Source: Euwallacea fornicatus
Lineage: Eukaryota > Arthropoda > Insecta > Coleoptera > Curculionidae
Assembly (NCBI RefSeq): GCF_040115645.1
Contig: NC_089561.1
Location: 2,852,001 to 2,916,000 of the forward strand
Length of the DNA stretch: 64,000 bases
Reading direction: 5' to 3'
Position numbers and translations under genes: made by a program. Under the pieces are notes generated by a model that saw nothing but the letters and a program-made list of their open reading frames with translations, was not told where the DNA came from and did not search any database. Within the stretch, counting starts at the first letter, position 1. Every line of letters begins with the position of its first letter. This document shows, one piece after another, positions 1-10,685 of the stretch.

Positions 1-1801
1 TCCCTAGCACTTAAACGTTTTTCATTTTCAATTTCAAATGCAGTTACGCTGGCAAATGAGAATTTACTGCGGTTGGGTATCTCTATCGTTCTTTTTTCCG
101 GGCTCTCGATTCCCGAGTAAATTTTTTTCGCCTTAATAAACAATGTTAAAAACCCTTTTCATCTTTCTTTAGACAAAATACCTTTTCATCGTTGGCAAAT
201 TCCGGCACAATTTCGCAAAAATGTTCATACCATAACTTGGCCTCGCGGACCCATCCCAACGCGAGCAAACACTTAATCAACCCGTTAAAGGCTTTAGTTT
301 CCTTGGGCCATTTCTCAATTACGGACAAATAATCCCTAGCGGCCCCATATAAATCACCCACCCTATAATTGTCTCAAAACTGAATTGATTTCTCATGGCA
401 TTACTTGAACTCACCATCGTCTTCTGTATAAATGAAAAGCGCGTCTCATATAAAAACAGGTGCATAATTCGGTAGGAATTTTTATAGGCTTTGTAAGGTC
501 ATAATTACTGGGTAAATAGCAATTATCATAGTCATCCTAATGAAAAATAATATTTATTTATATTGTATAATAATGTTGTATACTCACCAGAGTGCACTCG
601 CATTTCTTTCCTTCCAATTCTCTCATGGAATTTTTAAGGTTGGGTATCTGGATCTCACTAATCTGTCTCTCCTTATTAACATCAAACAAATAAATCTGCT
701 CACCTGTCTCACCCGCTATATTAACCAGCATCTCTGATCCCGCGGAATTAAAAGTAATATAATTGGCTTCATATTTTCCGATAACATTGTTAAGGGCCAA
801 ATGCCCAGGTGCATAATACTGGGCGTACTTATTTATTTCATTCAGACCGCTTTTTGGGTTGTATACAAACTGGTGATCGGTAATCTGAATTTATGGGGTT
901 AATACAATACTTTATAGTTAACAGAAAACAGTGGGGAAATTTACCTTTGATAACGGATAAGTTTTGAGATGGCGCCTGTCATAAATGCGTACAAAATTGT
1001 CATTTACTCCTACAGCTAAATAATGGGGTTTCGTTGGATTTACTGCAATACATTTTATTTCGGTGATCATGAGATAAGCGATGAGTAAATTTGCATTATC
1101 AGAATCACACTCGTGAGGCTCTCTTAGGTCATACTGCCTACATAACAATTATTTTTGTTCGCTAGTTAGAAACTCTTTTAGAGAAAAGAACAAACATGAT
1201 TCTTCCATCGTCTCCTGCTGACCAAAATACTGTAGGATTCATGGGCGAACTGGCCAGGCTTCTAACAACACTTTTATGACAAGTGCAATCTAATAACGAG
1301 TTTCCTTCTATGGATTGTACATTGACCTTTTTATCACTAGCAGCTGTGACTATAATGTTGTTGTTTGCCCCCAAAAACTAATCAAATGCATCTGTATACA
1401 GCCCTTCAAGCAACACCTTAACCCTCTACATACCTTAATCGAAAATATTTTACCAATGTGATTTGTAGACAAAGTTTGAAGTCTCTTATGCTTCATGGGG
1501 TCCCAAATCATCACTTCAGTATCATCAGACCCTGACACTAAAAGGCTGCCAGGATATGAAAATTAATTATTTTTACGGACAAAAGCGTTTTAACTCACCT
1601 CCCATCAGGAGTCCATTGGAGACAGTTGACGGGGCCCTCATGGCCCTGCAGCTCATATTCAATTCCCAGACGCCTTATCAAGTCGTGTGAGAACTGGCGT
1701 TGTCGATTTACATCTTTAGAGCCTTCAATACTGCTTTCTCTACGCTGTAGGATATCCACAATATTCTTGCGGACATTTGATTTTTTTATTTTCCCCTCCA
1801 T
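1..1801 (-). CDS. adp: adp/WDTC1-like WD40-TPR protein, 3' end off the left edge
   Basis: WD40 plus tetratricopeptide protein of the adipose/WDTC1 family. Known members bind DDB1 as CUL4 substrate receptors and restrain fat storage. Exons on the minus strand: 1801-1599, 1545-1434, 1377-1196, 1137-945, 884-588, 536-415, 362-182, with all phases consistent (430 codons so far). The start is the ATG at 1801, opening MEGKIKKSNVRKN. Family signatures seen are RRLGIEYELQGHEGPVNCLQW in two parts, SGSDDTEVMIWDP, QYDLREP, AVGVNDNFVRIYDRR and YAPGHLALNN. The TPR part (exons 6-7, FYMRRAFHLYRRRWVGDLYG) is recognisable, but shorter and more divergent than in vertebrate WDTC1. The last visible donor could be at 182 or slightly further on near 150. 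The C-terminal WD40 repeats must lie left of the window. The TPR divergence allows a fast-evolving paralogue rather than the single-copy orthologue. Confidence 0.85.
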
Positions 1802-3842
1802 CGTCTGAATGTGGAGAACGAGCAAGAAGAAGGTCAGGAGTTAATTAAAATGGGGTTGTTAATAGAGTATTGTTTGAGTTTTTAAATATATTGTATGAAT
1901 TTATTTTATTACTTTACTTTTTTTTCTTGAGAGTTACGATAACCTTCTCTAACATTCCACCAGGTAGATTAGACCTCTGCAACTTCCAACAATAATCTAG
2001 TGCACAATATTAATTAACGCACGAATTTTTAATAATTTGATTAGTCTGGATTTTACATAAACGCGGAACGTTGTTTGCATTGACTGAGTTTATTACCCCT
2101 CTCTCTCCCTATTGCAAAAAATAAAAGATGGTAAAATTTTCAAGTTCGCTTCTATTAGTCTATTCGAACACCTACACTACTGTAAATTTTCTTAGCGTTA
2201 AGGATATTTTCATATTCGGAAATGTATTCCGCTGTATACAGGGTGAATTTGAAGTAGGTGTTTTTGCTTATTATACAACATAGACGTCTAAAAACAAAGC
2301 AAAATGTTTATATAACATTTTTTCGAAATCTCAAAAACAACCGAAAATGGGCGTATAAAAAAGACAAAAAAAAGTATGGGATTTTTTAAATAACCAATTT
2401 TCATAAGTCGCATGGACCAATAAGGCAGCTCGCGAGATCATCAAACCTAAATTTATATGATTTCCATCTGTGGAGTTATAATGCGGTATTAAAAAGGAAA
2501 CCCTTACTTAAAACTCACCCCGTGTATAGAAAGGACAGGGATAAATATCAAAGAGGTGTTCGGGAACGCTAATATGATCTTTTAAAGTTGCCCCCCATAT
2601 TTTGGCAGTGTCGAAGTAGAATTTGACACATTTAGGCCGAATTGTCACCGTATTCTGACTTTTCCACGTGCGTTCAAATCTCAATGAATCAGCTCAATGC
2701 CAGTTTTGCATATTTTTACGTATATCCCCTCATTTTCGAGATTAAAATTATAATCCAAAGTCTTGCACATCTTTAAACTAGTTCAACATAAGTTAAATAA
2801 TTAAGACGAATGAAACATATGAATTCAATTTTCTAAGTGACCGCCGAACTTTAGAAAAAAGGGATATTTTTTTTTACCCTCTATAGCGGAAATTAAACCT
2901 ACCCAGACATATGTTTATAGGAACTTTTTTTCTTATTTTGAACTAAGGCACATCCCCTTGAAGTTGCGCGGTGCGTTTATGGTACGCCCTATATATATAT
3001 CTAGGCATAAGGGGAACCCCTAATATGTTATAAATTCAGTATTAGCATCATGCTAAAGCGTTGAAAAATCATTGCGCAAGGCAGTGACGTGCAAGGGTTG
3101 ATTATGGATTTTCAAACTTACCGGACCTTCTTTTGCAACAGAACACTTTAAAAATCTTCCAAAACCGGACTTCACGTGCAACCCATACGACTTCGCTCGT
3201 AGCGTTCGATAAAAAAGGCATTTTTTTACAACTAATGAGAAGAATTAGGAATACAAATTTTTTTAGACGCTTTTTTTATTCATGTAAGCAAGTCGATGGA
3301 ATCCATAAACAAATGAGAAGAGGAAAAACCATATCAGTTGAAATTGTGCAGTGTTGCCAGATCTTCGAAAGCGTCCCTATTTCTAGAAACAAATAAGATC
3401 AACTCTGGCACAAGATATGGGCGAATCCTAGAAATTATAAGAAACCTATTATCGTAATGAAAATTAACAAAAAAAATGTAGAAAGCATCCAAAAATAGAT
3501 TTCCATATATATCAAACTCGACTTACAAATGGGTATGGTTGATCCAAGCCTTGATTTTAAAGAAACCATGTGACAATGCGGATACGATTTTTCAACCAAT
3601 CAACGTCGACGATTAAATTTTGACCAATCAACTTCGTTTTTACTCTCGCATATTTCTAGCGAATCAGGGTCTCGGCAATTGAACGCCCTTGAAAGAAAAC
3701 ATACCTAACCTAACCTTTGTTTGTTTTTAATATTTATTTATAGGAAGGTTTTTGTTATACTGAGCTCTTTAATTATTTTTCTCTCATATTCAGTAGTCTG
3801 AAATTCTTTCTTTGACATAACTTCTCTACTATCTTACTCACT
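1802..3842. other. Intergenic region between divergent adp and Prp4
   Basis: About 2 kb of AT-rich DNA separating two divergently transcribed genes. It holds one MITE-like element (2239-2524, listed separately) and a short stretch of CTAACCTAACC near 3705. The open frame at 3133-3396 has no family resemblance and no splice context, so I treat it as chance. The last few hundred bases before 3843 should contain the Prp4 promoter and 5' UTR, but no TATA box stands out. Confidence 0.6.
2239..2524. mobile_element. MITE-like element with TA-flanked inverted ends
   Basis: The left end reads CAGGGTGAATTTGAAGTAGG after a TA. The right end, read on the other strand, is CACGGGGTGAGTTTTAAGTA, again next to a TA. 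The ~25 bp ends match imperfectly, and the 286 bp body has no open frame. TA flanks and size fit a non-autonomous Tc1/mariner-type element. The family is inferred. Confidence 0.55.
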
Positions 3843-5909
3843 ATGTCTGACGATGAAATAACTTACGTTAAAAAGACAAAAACCATTCATTATGGTTCAC
3901 TAGAAGACTCAGAGCGAGCCCGCATTGAAGCTGCTGAAGATGATGAGGACTCAAACAATTCAGAAGCGGAACCGGTCCTTCCGCCGCCTCCCCCAGAAGA
4001 GCATAATGAATATCTGGAACTTGAGGAAGCAATGTCTAGGGACAAACAGGCATTACTCGAAGAATTTGAGAGACGCAAGAAAGCTCGTTCCATTAATGTT
4101 TCCACAGACGATGGGGAAGTGAAACGTAACTTAAGACAATTGGGAGAACCTATATGTTTGTTTGGGGAGGGGCCTGCAGATAGAAGAAGTCGTTTGAGAG
4201 ATATTTTAAGTCGGCTAGGAGAAGATTCGGTTATTAGGAGGGAAGCAGAAGAAGAAAGAAAGCAGTTTGAAAAGGATCAAGAGCAAACTTGGTATCATGA
4301 AGGGCCAGAATCTTTGATTATTGCAAGATTGTGGATAGCTGAGTATTCTTTACCTAGGGTTAAAGAGAGACTTGCTGAGGCTAAGAGATTACAGGAATTG
4401 CCTTCAACAGCAAAAACAGCTAGGTTAGTTTAAATATCATCAGGGTTGTGTTCACAGTTATATACCAAGTACATTCAGAGAATAAGTGGTGCCTCCAAAG
4501 CATTTTGAATAATTGTGAACTATTTAAATTTCTTTGTCAGCTACATTTAGCATATGCCTGACACCAACTGTACATGGGTTCCTGTTTAATTGATTATTTA
4601 TTTTTTAACATTGGCCAGATAGATTTTCCACCTCAATTTATTTCTCTGAAAGTAACATTTTTTTTTACCTCTGTTTAACAAAATCTGTACCTCCTACCAT
4701 TCACAAAAATCCCAATAATGCATTTATGATTTGAAACATCCTATACATTACACTACCAAAAATTAATTTCTGGTCTTGTAACAGTAATAACTAAATCTTA
4801 TAGGACACAGGAGGTCCAAAAGAGAATACACCAAATGTCTATATATTCCTCTCAAGTTGGGGACAATAGACCTATTTCTTACTGCTCTTTTTCACCCAAT
4901 TCAAAGCTACTAGCAACTGCATCCTGGAGTGGTTTATGTAAAGTTTGGTCTGTGCCCGACTGCCAGTTACAGCAAACACTTAAAGGTATTATTGTAGTTA
5001 GCAGTGTTTACTCCTAGTTTCATTATTATCCATATATTCAGGACATACATGTAATGTAGGCGCTATAGTATTTCATCCCAAAGCTACAATCACAAATGAA
5101 GAGAGTATTTGCAATATGGCCTCTTGTGCAGTTGATGGATCTGTGAAGCTGTGGGATTTAAAAAGTGAAGAACCTATAGCCGATATCGCAGGCCATATGC
5201 CACACCGAGTGTCCAGAATTGCTTTCCATCCATCAGGAAGATTTTTAGGCATTATTTTTTCTTTGCAATTGAGCCTTCTTTATTATTGTGTTTTCTTTAG
5301 GTACATGTTGTTTTGACTGTTCCTGGAGATTATGGGATTTACAACAGTGCACTGAAGTGTTGCATCAGGAAGGTCATGTGAAACCAGTTTATTGTATATC
5401 TTTTCAAACCGACGGTTCAGTTTGTGCTTCAGGAGGGTTAGATTCATTTGGTCGAGTGTGGGATTTGCGAACAGGCCGCTGTATTATGTTTATGGAGGGC
5501 CACTTGAAGTCTATTTATGGCAGGTTTTTTTTTTCATGACATGTACTATTTTTATGACCAGAATATTTCAGGGATTGAGTTTTCTCCCAACGGCTATCAT
5601 ATAGCCACGGCAAGCGAGGATGACACATGCAAAATTTGGGATCTACGAAAACGGTCATCTCTTTACACTATTCCTGCTCATAACAATTTAATTTCAGACG
5701 TGAAATATCAAAAAGATGAAGGTAGTTATATGGTGACTGCCTCATATGATGGGAAAGTAAAGATATGGCGCAGCAAGACCTGGCAACCATTGAAAACTCT
5801 TTCTGGACATGACGGAAAAATAATGTCGTGTGATATTTCCCCGGATGATAATTATATCGCCACCAGTTCGTATGACAGAACATTTAAACTGTGGGCACCC
5901 GAGTATTGA
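3843..5909 (+). CDS. Prp4: U4/U6 small nuclear ribonucleoprotein Prp4
   Basis: Spliceosomal WD40 protein (PRPF4/Prp4) of the U4/U6 di-snRNP, which assembles with PRPF3 and a cyclophilin into the tri-snRNP in the nucleus. Exons 3843-4423, 4804-4985, 5042-5248, 5301-5519 and 5572-5909 give 508 aa, close to the ~520 aa of animal orthologues. The acidic N-terminus is followed by the splicing-factor motif (GEPICLFGEGPADRRSRL, about residue 101) and a seven-blade WD40 propeller from about residue 210 to the end. Diagnostic segments are SYCSFSPNSKLLATASWSG, FGRVWDLRTGRCIMF and ATSSYDRTFKLW. The start is the only ATG before a long continuous frame. Oddity: introns 3 (5249-5300) and 4 (5520-5571) are both 52 bp and begin with GC rather than GT. 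No GT donor in either place keeps the frame. The gene converges with COG7. Confidence 0.95.
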
Positions 5910-5912
5910 TTA

Positions 5913-5918
5913 AATAAA
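5913..5918 (+). terminator. Poly(A) signal of Prp4
   Basis: Canonical AATAAA only a few bases after the Prp4 stop codon at 5907-5909. This implies a very short 3' UTR unless a later signal is used. Confidence 0.5.
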
Positions 5919-6322
5919 TTGAATTTGGATATATATATTTTTTTATCCATATCTTATACGCTGGCCGTTTAGTGACAATCCCCAATGGCCAGCGATTGTG
6001 AAAAGCCTGCATTAAAATCACTGTACCCGCTGGGTTTCAGCAGGTGCATCCAACAGAAAAATAGATCAAATGGAAAATTGTCAACAAGGTACAATGAACG
6101 GCAGGAATGTTTGCATTGAGCGTTTATATCAGGGTCTGAGATAGTCTAGGAATATCAACTACCCACATATTGGATAAAATGGATTTGATTTGATTTTAAA
6201 ATACTTACAGCTACCTATAAAAGGAAAGTTACAAAATAATAAAACTTTCATCGTCAAATCAGTAAATTATATTATATTTGCTATATACAGCCATGTATCA
6301 AACATATTTTACACAGTTAATC
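5919..6322. other. Convergent intergenic spacer Prp4/COG7
   Basis: About 400 bp between the Prp4 poly(A) signal and the COG7 stop codon. It is AT-rich, with no open frame, repeat or RNA gene that I can recognise. It probably carries the 3' UTRs of both genes. Confidence 0.6.
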
Positions 6323-9026
6323 TTAATTTGATATTATATTACGAATTTGTCTGATAGTCGACACATATTTCGCCGAATATCCCAAACTTTGCACTTGATA
6401 CTGATCAGAAGGAATTTTTAGCAGTGCCGAAATCTGTCCTAAATTCTCCGATATACTTACTCCCAAATCTTGTAGTACATTATTCAGGTAATCTGAAATA
6501 AAACCGATAATAACAAGGCAATGTTCTTATTGAAGTTCCATTATACTTATATCATGTGCCAACTGACGACTAGCAGGTTGACTAAGTGAAGCCATTGATA
6601 AGATTTTATCGCAAAAATTATTGCAGGTACCCCGCGCCACTATTTGCAGGAAAACCTGCGCCAGTGCACCTTCAGTGTCTGGTGCATCAGAATACTCTTG
6701 GTCAATAGATTTAAGAGCACAGGCTAAAGCTGGATTTTCTTTAAACAAAAACGGTTCTAGATGTTGAGGCAATTCCATTAAATATTGACCAATCTGAAGC
6801 AAAATTAATGCGATAATAACTGCAGGGAACTTTCCAAGCCCTAATAATTCATTCAAAAGCTAAGAACACTAGTCATATTACTAATTCTTATTGGTATTTT
6901 GAAATTTCTCAATAATTACTTGTGTAATATATTCCTGTGGTGTAAAACTGTAATCGGGCAAATCTGTATTATTATGTAAGCTAGAACCATCAAACTGAGT
7001 CCAAGTATCTGCCGTTGATACTGTATCTAGATGTGTGGAAATGGGAGCAAATACAAGCTGATAAGTGGTATGATGGATATCCATGCAAAGCTTATTAAAT
7101 TCCTTAGTAACATAATCCAAAAGCGACAATTGCGTGCCTTCCGTTACGCATTTGATTAAGGATTCATACTCTTTTAAGTTCTCTTCATCCAGCAGTAAAT
7201 TCTTAAATTTTACTAAACCAGTGGATTTGTTCAATTCCAAAACTATAAGAGTCAACTCTTTTTCCAGTTGCTGGACATTGAGGAGCACCTCCCCTGAGTA
7301 TTGCAAAAGGGACAAACACAGTTGAAATGTATTCCAGTTTTCTTTTAAGCGTTTGGAGCGGTCAATTTGTCGTAATGCCACTCTTAAATCATAAAATGAT
7401 TCAAGCAAAGAACATCAATCATTTTTAAGACATTTATACCTGTAGAGTCCAGCATAACTAATAAAATATGCTCTTAAGGCAATTAACAATCCACAAATAC
7501 CACAATTTTCTGTCAATTGCTGACACCTTTTTTTGGCCTGCAAAGCATAGTCCAAGACCTGATTTACACTAAGGCCCAAAGACTGGATTGTGTCTGGTAG
7601 CTCCTCTTTCATACAATTCAAAGAGTTTAACTGTTTTATTAAATTTGCTTTCTCATATGTGGAGTATTTGCAGACATACACCACCATGTGATCATAAATT
7701 GCCTTCAATAGTTGCTCAACCTTCTTATCTGAAATTTATTACACAATAACTCCCCCCTATCAGGCAATAAATCTCACCATCATTAGAAGTCTGTTTAGTA
7801 ACATCAAACATATTTTCAGCAAATTGTCTTGTAACCTGCTTAACATCTTGTAAAAGTGATAATTTATCAGGCACCTGTTTTAAGGCTGCATCAATGCATT
7901 CATTTAAGGAAGGATCTAAAGAACCCAAAACATCTACATAAATTCCTATTAAAGTGTTAGTGGCATTTTCAGTACTAAACACTTGATTGAACCATTTTGT
8001 CTGTGTATGCCAATTAGAGACCAAAACATTGCAGTAATTACAAAACAATTGGGTGATGGTTTCATCCTGTTCAGTCTCGAGTTGGCTTCGCCATTTTTTC
8101 ACTAAAACATCCCTGTGGCAATTATGGTAATATTTCATCAATTCAGGGACTCTTTTAATGCATGAAAAGATATACACAAATTTGGCAGATTGGTCTGAAA
8201 GGAAATATTACTTACCATTAAATGAAGACAGTGTAGGGAATACTTACCTGTATCTGAAGATGTGAAGGCTTGAACTATCACAGGACTGGCAATTGCTTCT
8301 AAACGATTTTTTAGCCCTTCCAATTGCAGCTTTCTGTCTTCATAATCAGCCACATTCACCAGCAGTTTTAAGGAATTTTGCATTCCCAAGATTTTGCTTG
8401 ATATCGCTTCAATGTTTTTGGAGTCAAATATTTCTTCCAAATCATTTACTGAAATATTTTCATTGCAAAAAGTTTGCTAAAAACTATTGAAGCAAAACCT
8501 AATATTGTCCAGTTGTCACTCTCATGCAAGCCTTGTTTCGCTACTGTTAATTTATTTTTCATTTGATCCAACCTCTCAATATCATTGATGCTCTTTCTTG
8601 TATCCTGTTCTATCTGGATAATTTCCTGCTTCACCTGCCCCATTTTTTCCTTTAAAACCAAGGCTTCCTGTTGTAGCAATTTGGCATCTCGCATGATTTT
8701 TGGAAGAGATGCTAAAACCTGTTGGCTGCTGTTTTCTAGAGAATTATTCACTTGCTGGACATACAACTGAAGCTTCATTACTAAGCCCATAGTGTAGCTA
8801 GCCTGCAACAAGGCTTCTTATGTTTGTAATTAGTTTTTAAATGGAAATTTACTTACATCCTTTTTATCCTGTGTCTCTCCAGTTTTTAGAGTTTCGTTTA
8901 CCCATTCTTTAATTTCAAAGTTGTCACTTGAAAATGAACTAATGTCCTAGTGAAAGAAAAGTGGATATTTTGCATTATTTGCTTTTGGAAAATGAAAAAA
9001 TATTTAAAATAATGAAAATTTACCAT
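6323..9026 (-). CDS. COG7: Conserved oligomeric Golgi complex subunit 7
   Basis: Subunit of lobe B of the COG tethering complex, which acts in retrograde intra-Golgi vesicle traffic and glycosylation. Exons on the minus strand: 9026-9024, 8946-8857, 8802-8499, 8448-8248, 8194-7778, 7728-7440, 7382-6920, 6793-6547, 6492-6323. All phases agree and give 727 aa, against ~770 aa in vertebrates. Matches to the family: SDNFEIKEW near the N-terminus, GLVMKLQLYVQQVN, then KILGMQNSLK, LKNRLEAIASPVIVQAFTS, WHTQTKWFNQVF, CGICGLLIALR, EYITQIGQYLMELPQHLEPF and, at the end, VSTIRQIRN. The N-terminal third is predicted coiled coil (many K/E/Q heptads). The only ATG that gives the family N-terminus (M-DISSFSSDNF) forms the last three bases of exon 1, so exon 1 codes for one residue. 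The gene shares a divergent promoter with Abitram. Confidence 0.93.
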
Positions 9027-9441
9027 TTTTGATGACGTTTTCCGTTGCAGTGTTTTGGCCAAAATCGCGGGGAGCGGGGCACATGCTTCCAACGTTGCCA
9101 AATGAACAATTGATTCTGATTGCAAAAGGAATTTTCTCTCGTTTTAGCAGCAGTTATTACTTTATTTTGAGAATTTTAATAATTCCCACATTTTGTTAAT
9201 CTAAATTCAAAAAAGTTTCATATGAATTAACCCCTTTTTCTAAAAATTGTAACTCTTAAAAAAATCATCTGGCAACGATGTATGGATTTGCCAGCTTCAA
9301 ATTCTCTGCATATTTATAACCTCAAATACGAAGATAAATTGAATAAGCAGGTTCTGATATACTGGAAGATATCCAGGAGAAAAAGACGAAATTTACGTAA
9401 ATCACCTAAAGTTCCATCACATTTTAATCAATTTACTTGAA
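9027..9441. promoter_or_regulatory. Bidirectional promoter region COG7/Abitram
   Basis: About 415 bp between the two divergent start codons, which must hold both promoters and 5' UTRs. No TATA box is obvious. On the COG7 side an upstream ATG (GAAGCATGTGCC, reverse strand near 9085) opens a short out-of-frame uORF that stops just inside exon 2. Confidence 0.5.
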
Positions 9442-10050
9442 ATGGAAGCTCCGAAATCCGTAATAAGTGCCGAAATAGAAAAACTTTCGGTCCCAATTTT
9501 AGAAAGCATTTCTTCCGAAGAAATCCAGAATTTCCGTCCGTATCATCAAAGATACTTCACAAACTGGTACTGCACTACGTACAACACAGAATCTGAAAAC
9601 CACGACATTATATATCGAATTCACACAAATAAGCTAATACTTATATCAATTGCCAAAGGCCATGATATCATCCGTCAAAACAAAAGCATAGAGAAAGTGG
9701 ACTTTAGTGTTAATGGAAAGGACATGTCTGATATCAGTATATCAGGCAAGAAGAAGGCTGGTGCAAAGAAACTTGCCAAAAACTCAGTGTTATGTTACAT
9801 TAAGTGCAAAGATGATGACAAAAAATACCCTGTGAATACATGTATTTCTGCCTCATTAATTGAAGTGAACCATCTAATAAATAACAATCCCCAGCTGCTG
9901 GTAACAGATTATAAAGAATTGGGATATATTGCAGTTTTAAACCCTGAAAGGTTCAGATCAAGTGCAAATTTCATTGATAAATTGATTTCTAATTTGAAAT
10001 TGCTGTCTGAAGATGAATATGGGAGTTATTTGAAATCCAAAGCTGCTTGA
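9442..10050 (+). CDS. Abitram: Abitram (FAM206/Simiate family protein)
   Basis: Small intronless gene of 202 aa. The family is known from vertebrates as an actin-binding transcription modulator (Simiate/FAM206A) of nuclear speckles. Recognition rests on RPYHQRYFTNWYCTTYN (residues 30-50), the central conserved block KNSVLCYIKCKDD, and ASLIEVNHLINNNPQLL with GYIAVLNPERF near the C-terminus. These match the order and spacing of the family. Length is slightly above the vertebrate ~180 aa because of a longer N-terminus. The ATG at 9442 is the first in frame. The gene is divergent from COG7 and convergent with Mekk1. Function in insects is not established, so only the family assignment is firm. 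Confidence 0.85.
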   Translation: MEAPKSVISAEIEKLSVPILESISSEEIQNFRPYHQRYFTNWYCTTYNTESENHDIIYRIHTNKLILISIAKGHDIIRQNKSIEKVDFSVNGKDMSDISISGKKKAGAKKLAKNSVLCYIKCKDDDKKYPVNTCISASLIEVNHLINNNPQLLVTDYKELGYIAVLNPERFRSSANFIDKLISNLKLLSEDEYGSYLKSKAA

Positions 10051-10685
10051 TAATTCATAAGGTAAAGGTTTATTATATTTTTCTATGCTGGCACAGGGGT
10101 AAGGAATAATCAAATAGAGATATCATTGATTGAATTGTTATTTCATTAACAAACAATTATCATAGTAAATTAACATATTTAGCCACTGAAACTTTAATAT
10201 TTTATAAAGTAAAGTTGTGTCTTCAATCAAGGTGAACACTCTGTAATTGTACATTAAAATACAATACCAACAACTATGAATTAAACTAAGTCATTTAACA
10301 AAAAAAATTCTACAACTATACATACTACCAGCTGTATAGCTTTCTAATCATTCTAGGGTTTAATACACTTTAATGTAAAGTACCATAAAATATCTAATTG
10401 CCATAAATGATCTTTGTGACTATCCCTAAAATTACAAAAATATCCATATAATTTGAGCTCTAAATGCACTTCAACTAACACCACATAAAATACTTAAAAT
10501 GTGACATAACAGTTATATTATATCACAATAATTGTTCACTGCACTTTGAATCAACTAAATAAACCTTAAAACAAGATTATTAACGCGACAACTAAAATTG
10601 TCTAAAACCTCATAATGCACCTAGTCTGCAGAAGTTTAATACACATAACAATCTTATCAGATAATACTTAATAATTGTACTTATT
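10051..10685. other. Convergent 3' spacer Abitram/Mekk1
   Basis: About 635 bp of AT-rich DNA between the Abitram stop and the Mekk1 stop. No open frame or repeat is recognisable. On the minus strand the hexamer AATAAA occurs near 10066-10071, which would give Mekk1 a ~600 bp 3' UTR overlapping the Abitram 3' end. This is inference. Confidence 0.5.

Noticed and set aside
3890..4105. Ser-rich minus-strand frame inside Prp4 exon 1
   Set aside because: Antisense shadow of the acidic Prp4 N-terminus; no splice context or homology.
8898..9125. Longer N-terminus for COG7 starting LQSESIVHLATLEACAPLP
   Set aside because: The frame begins with TTG, not ATG, and the family N-terminus starts at the later ATG before the exon 1 donor. 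The rest is 5' UTR and intron sequence.
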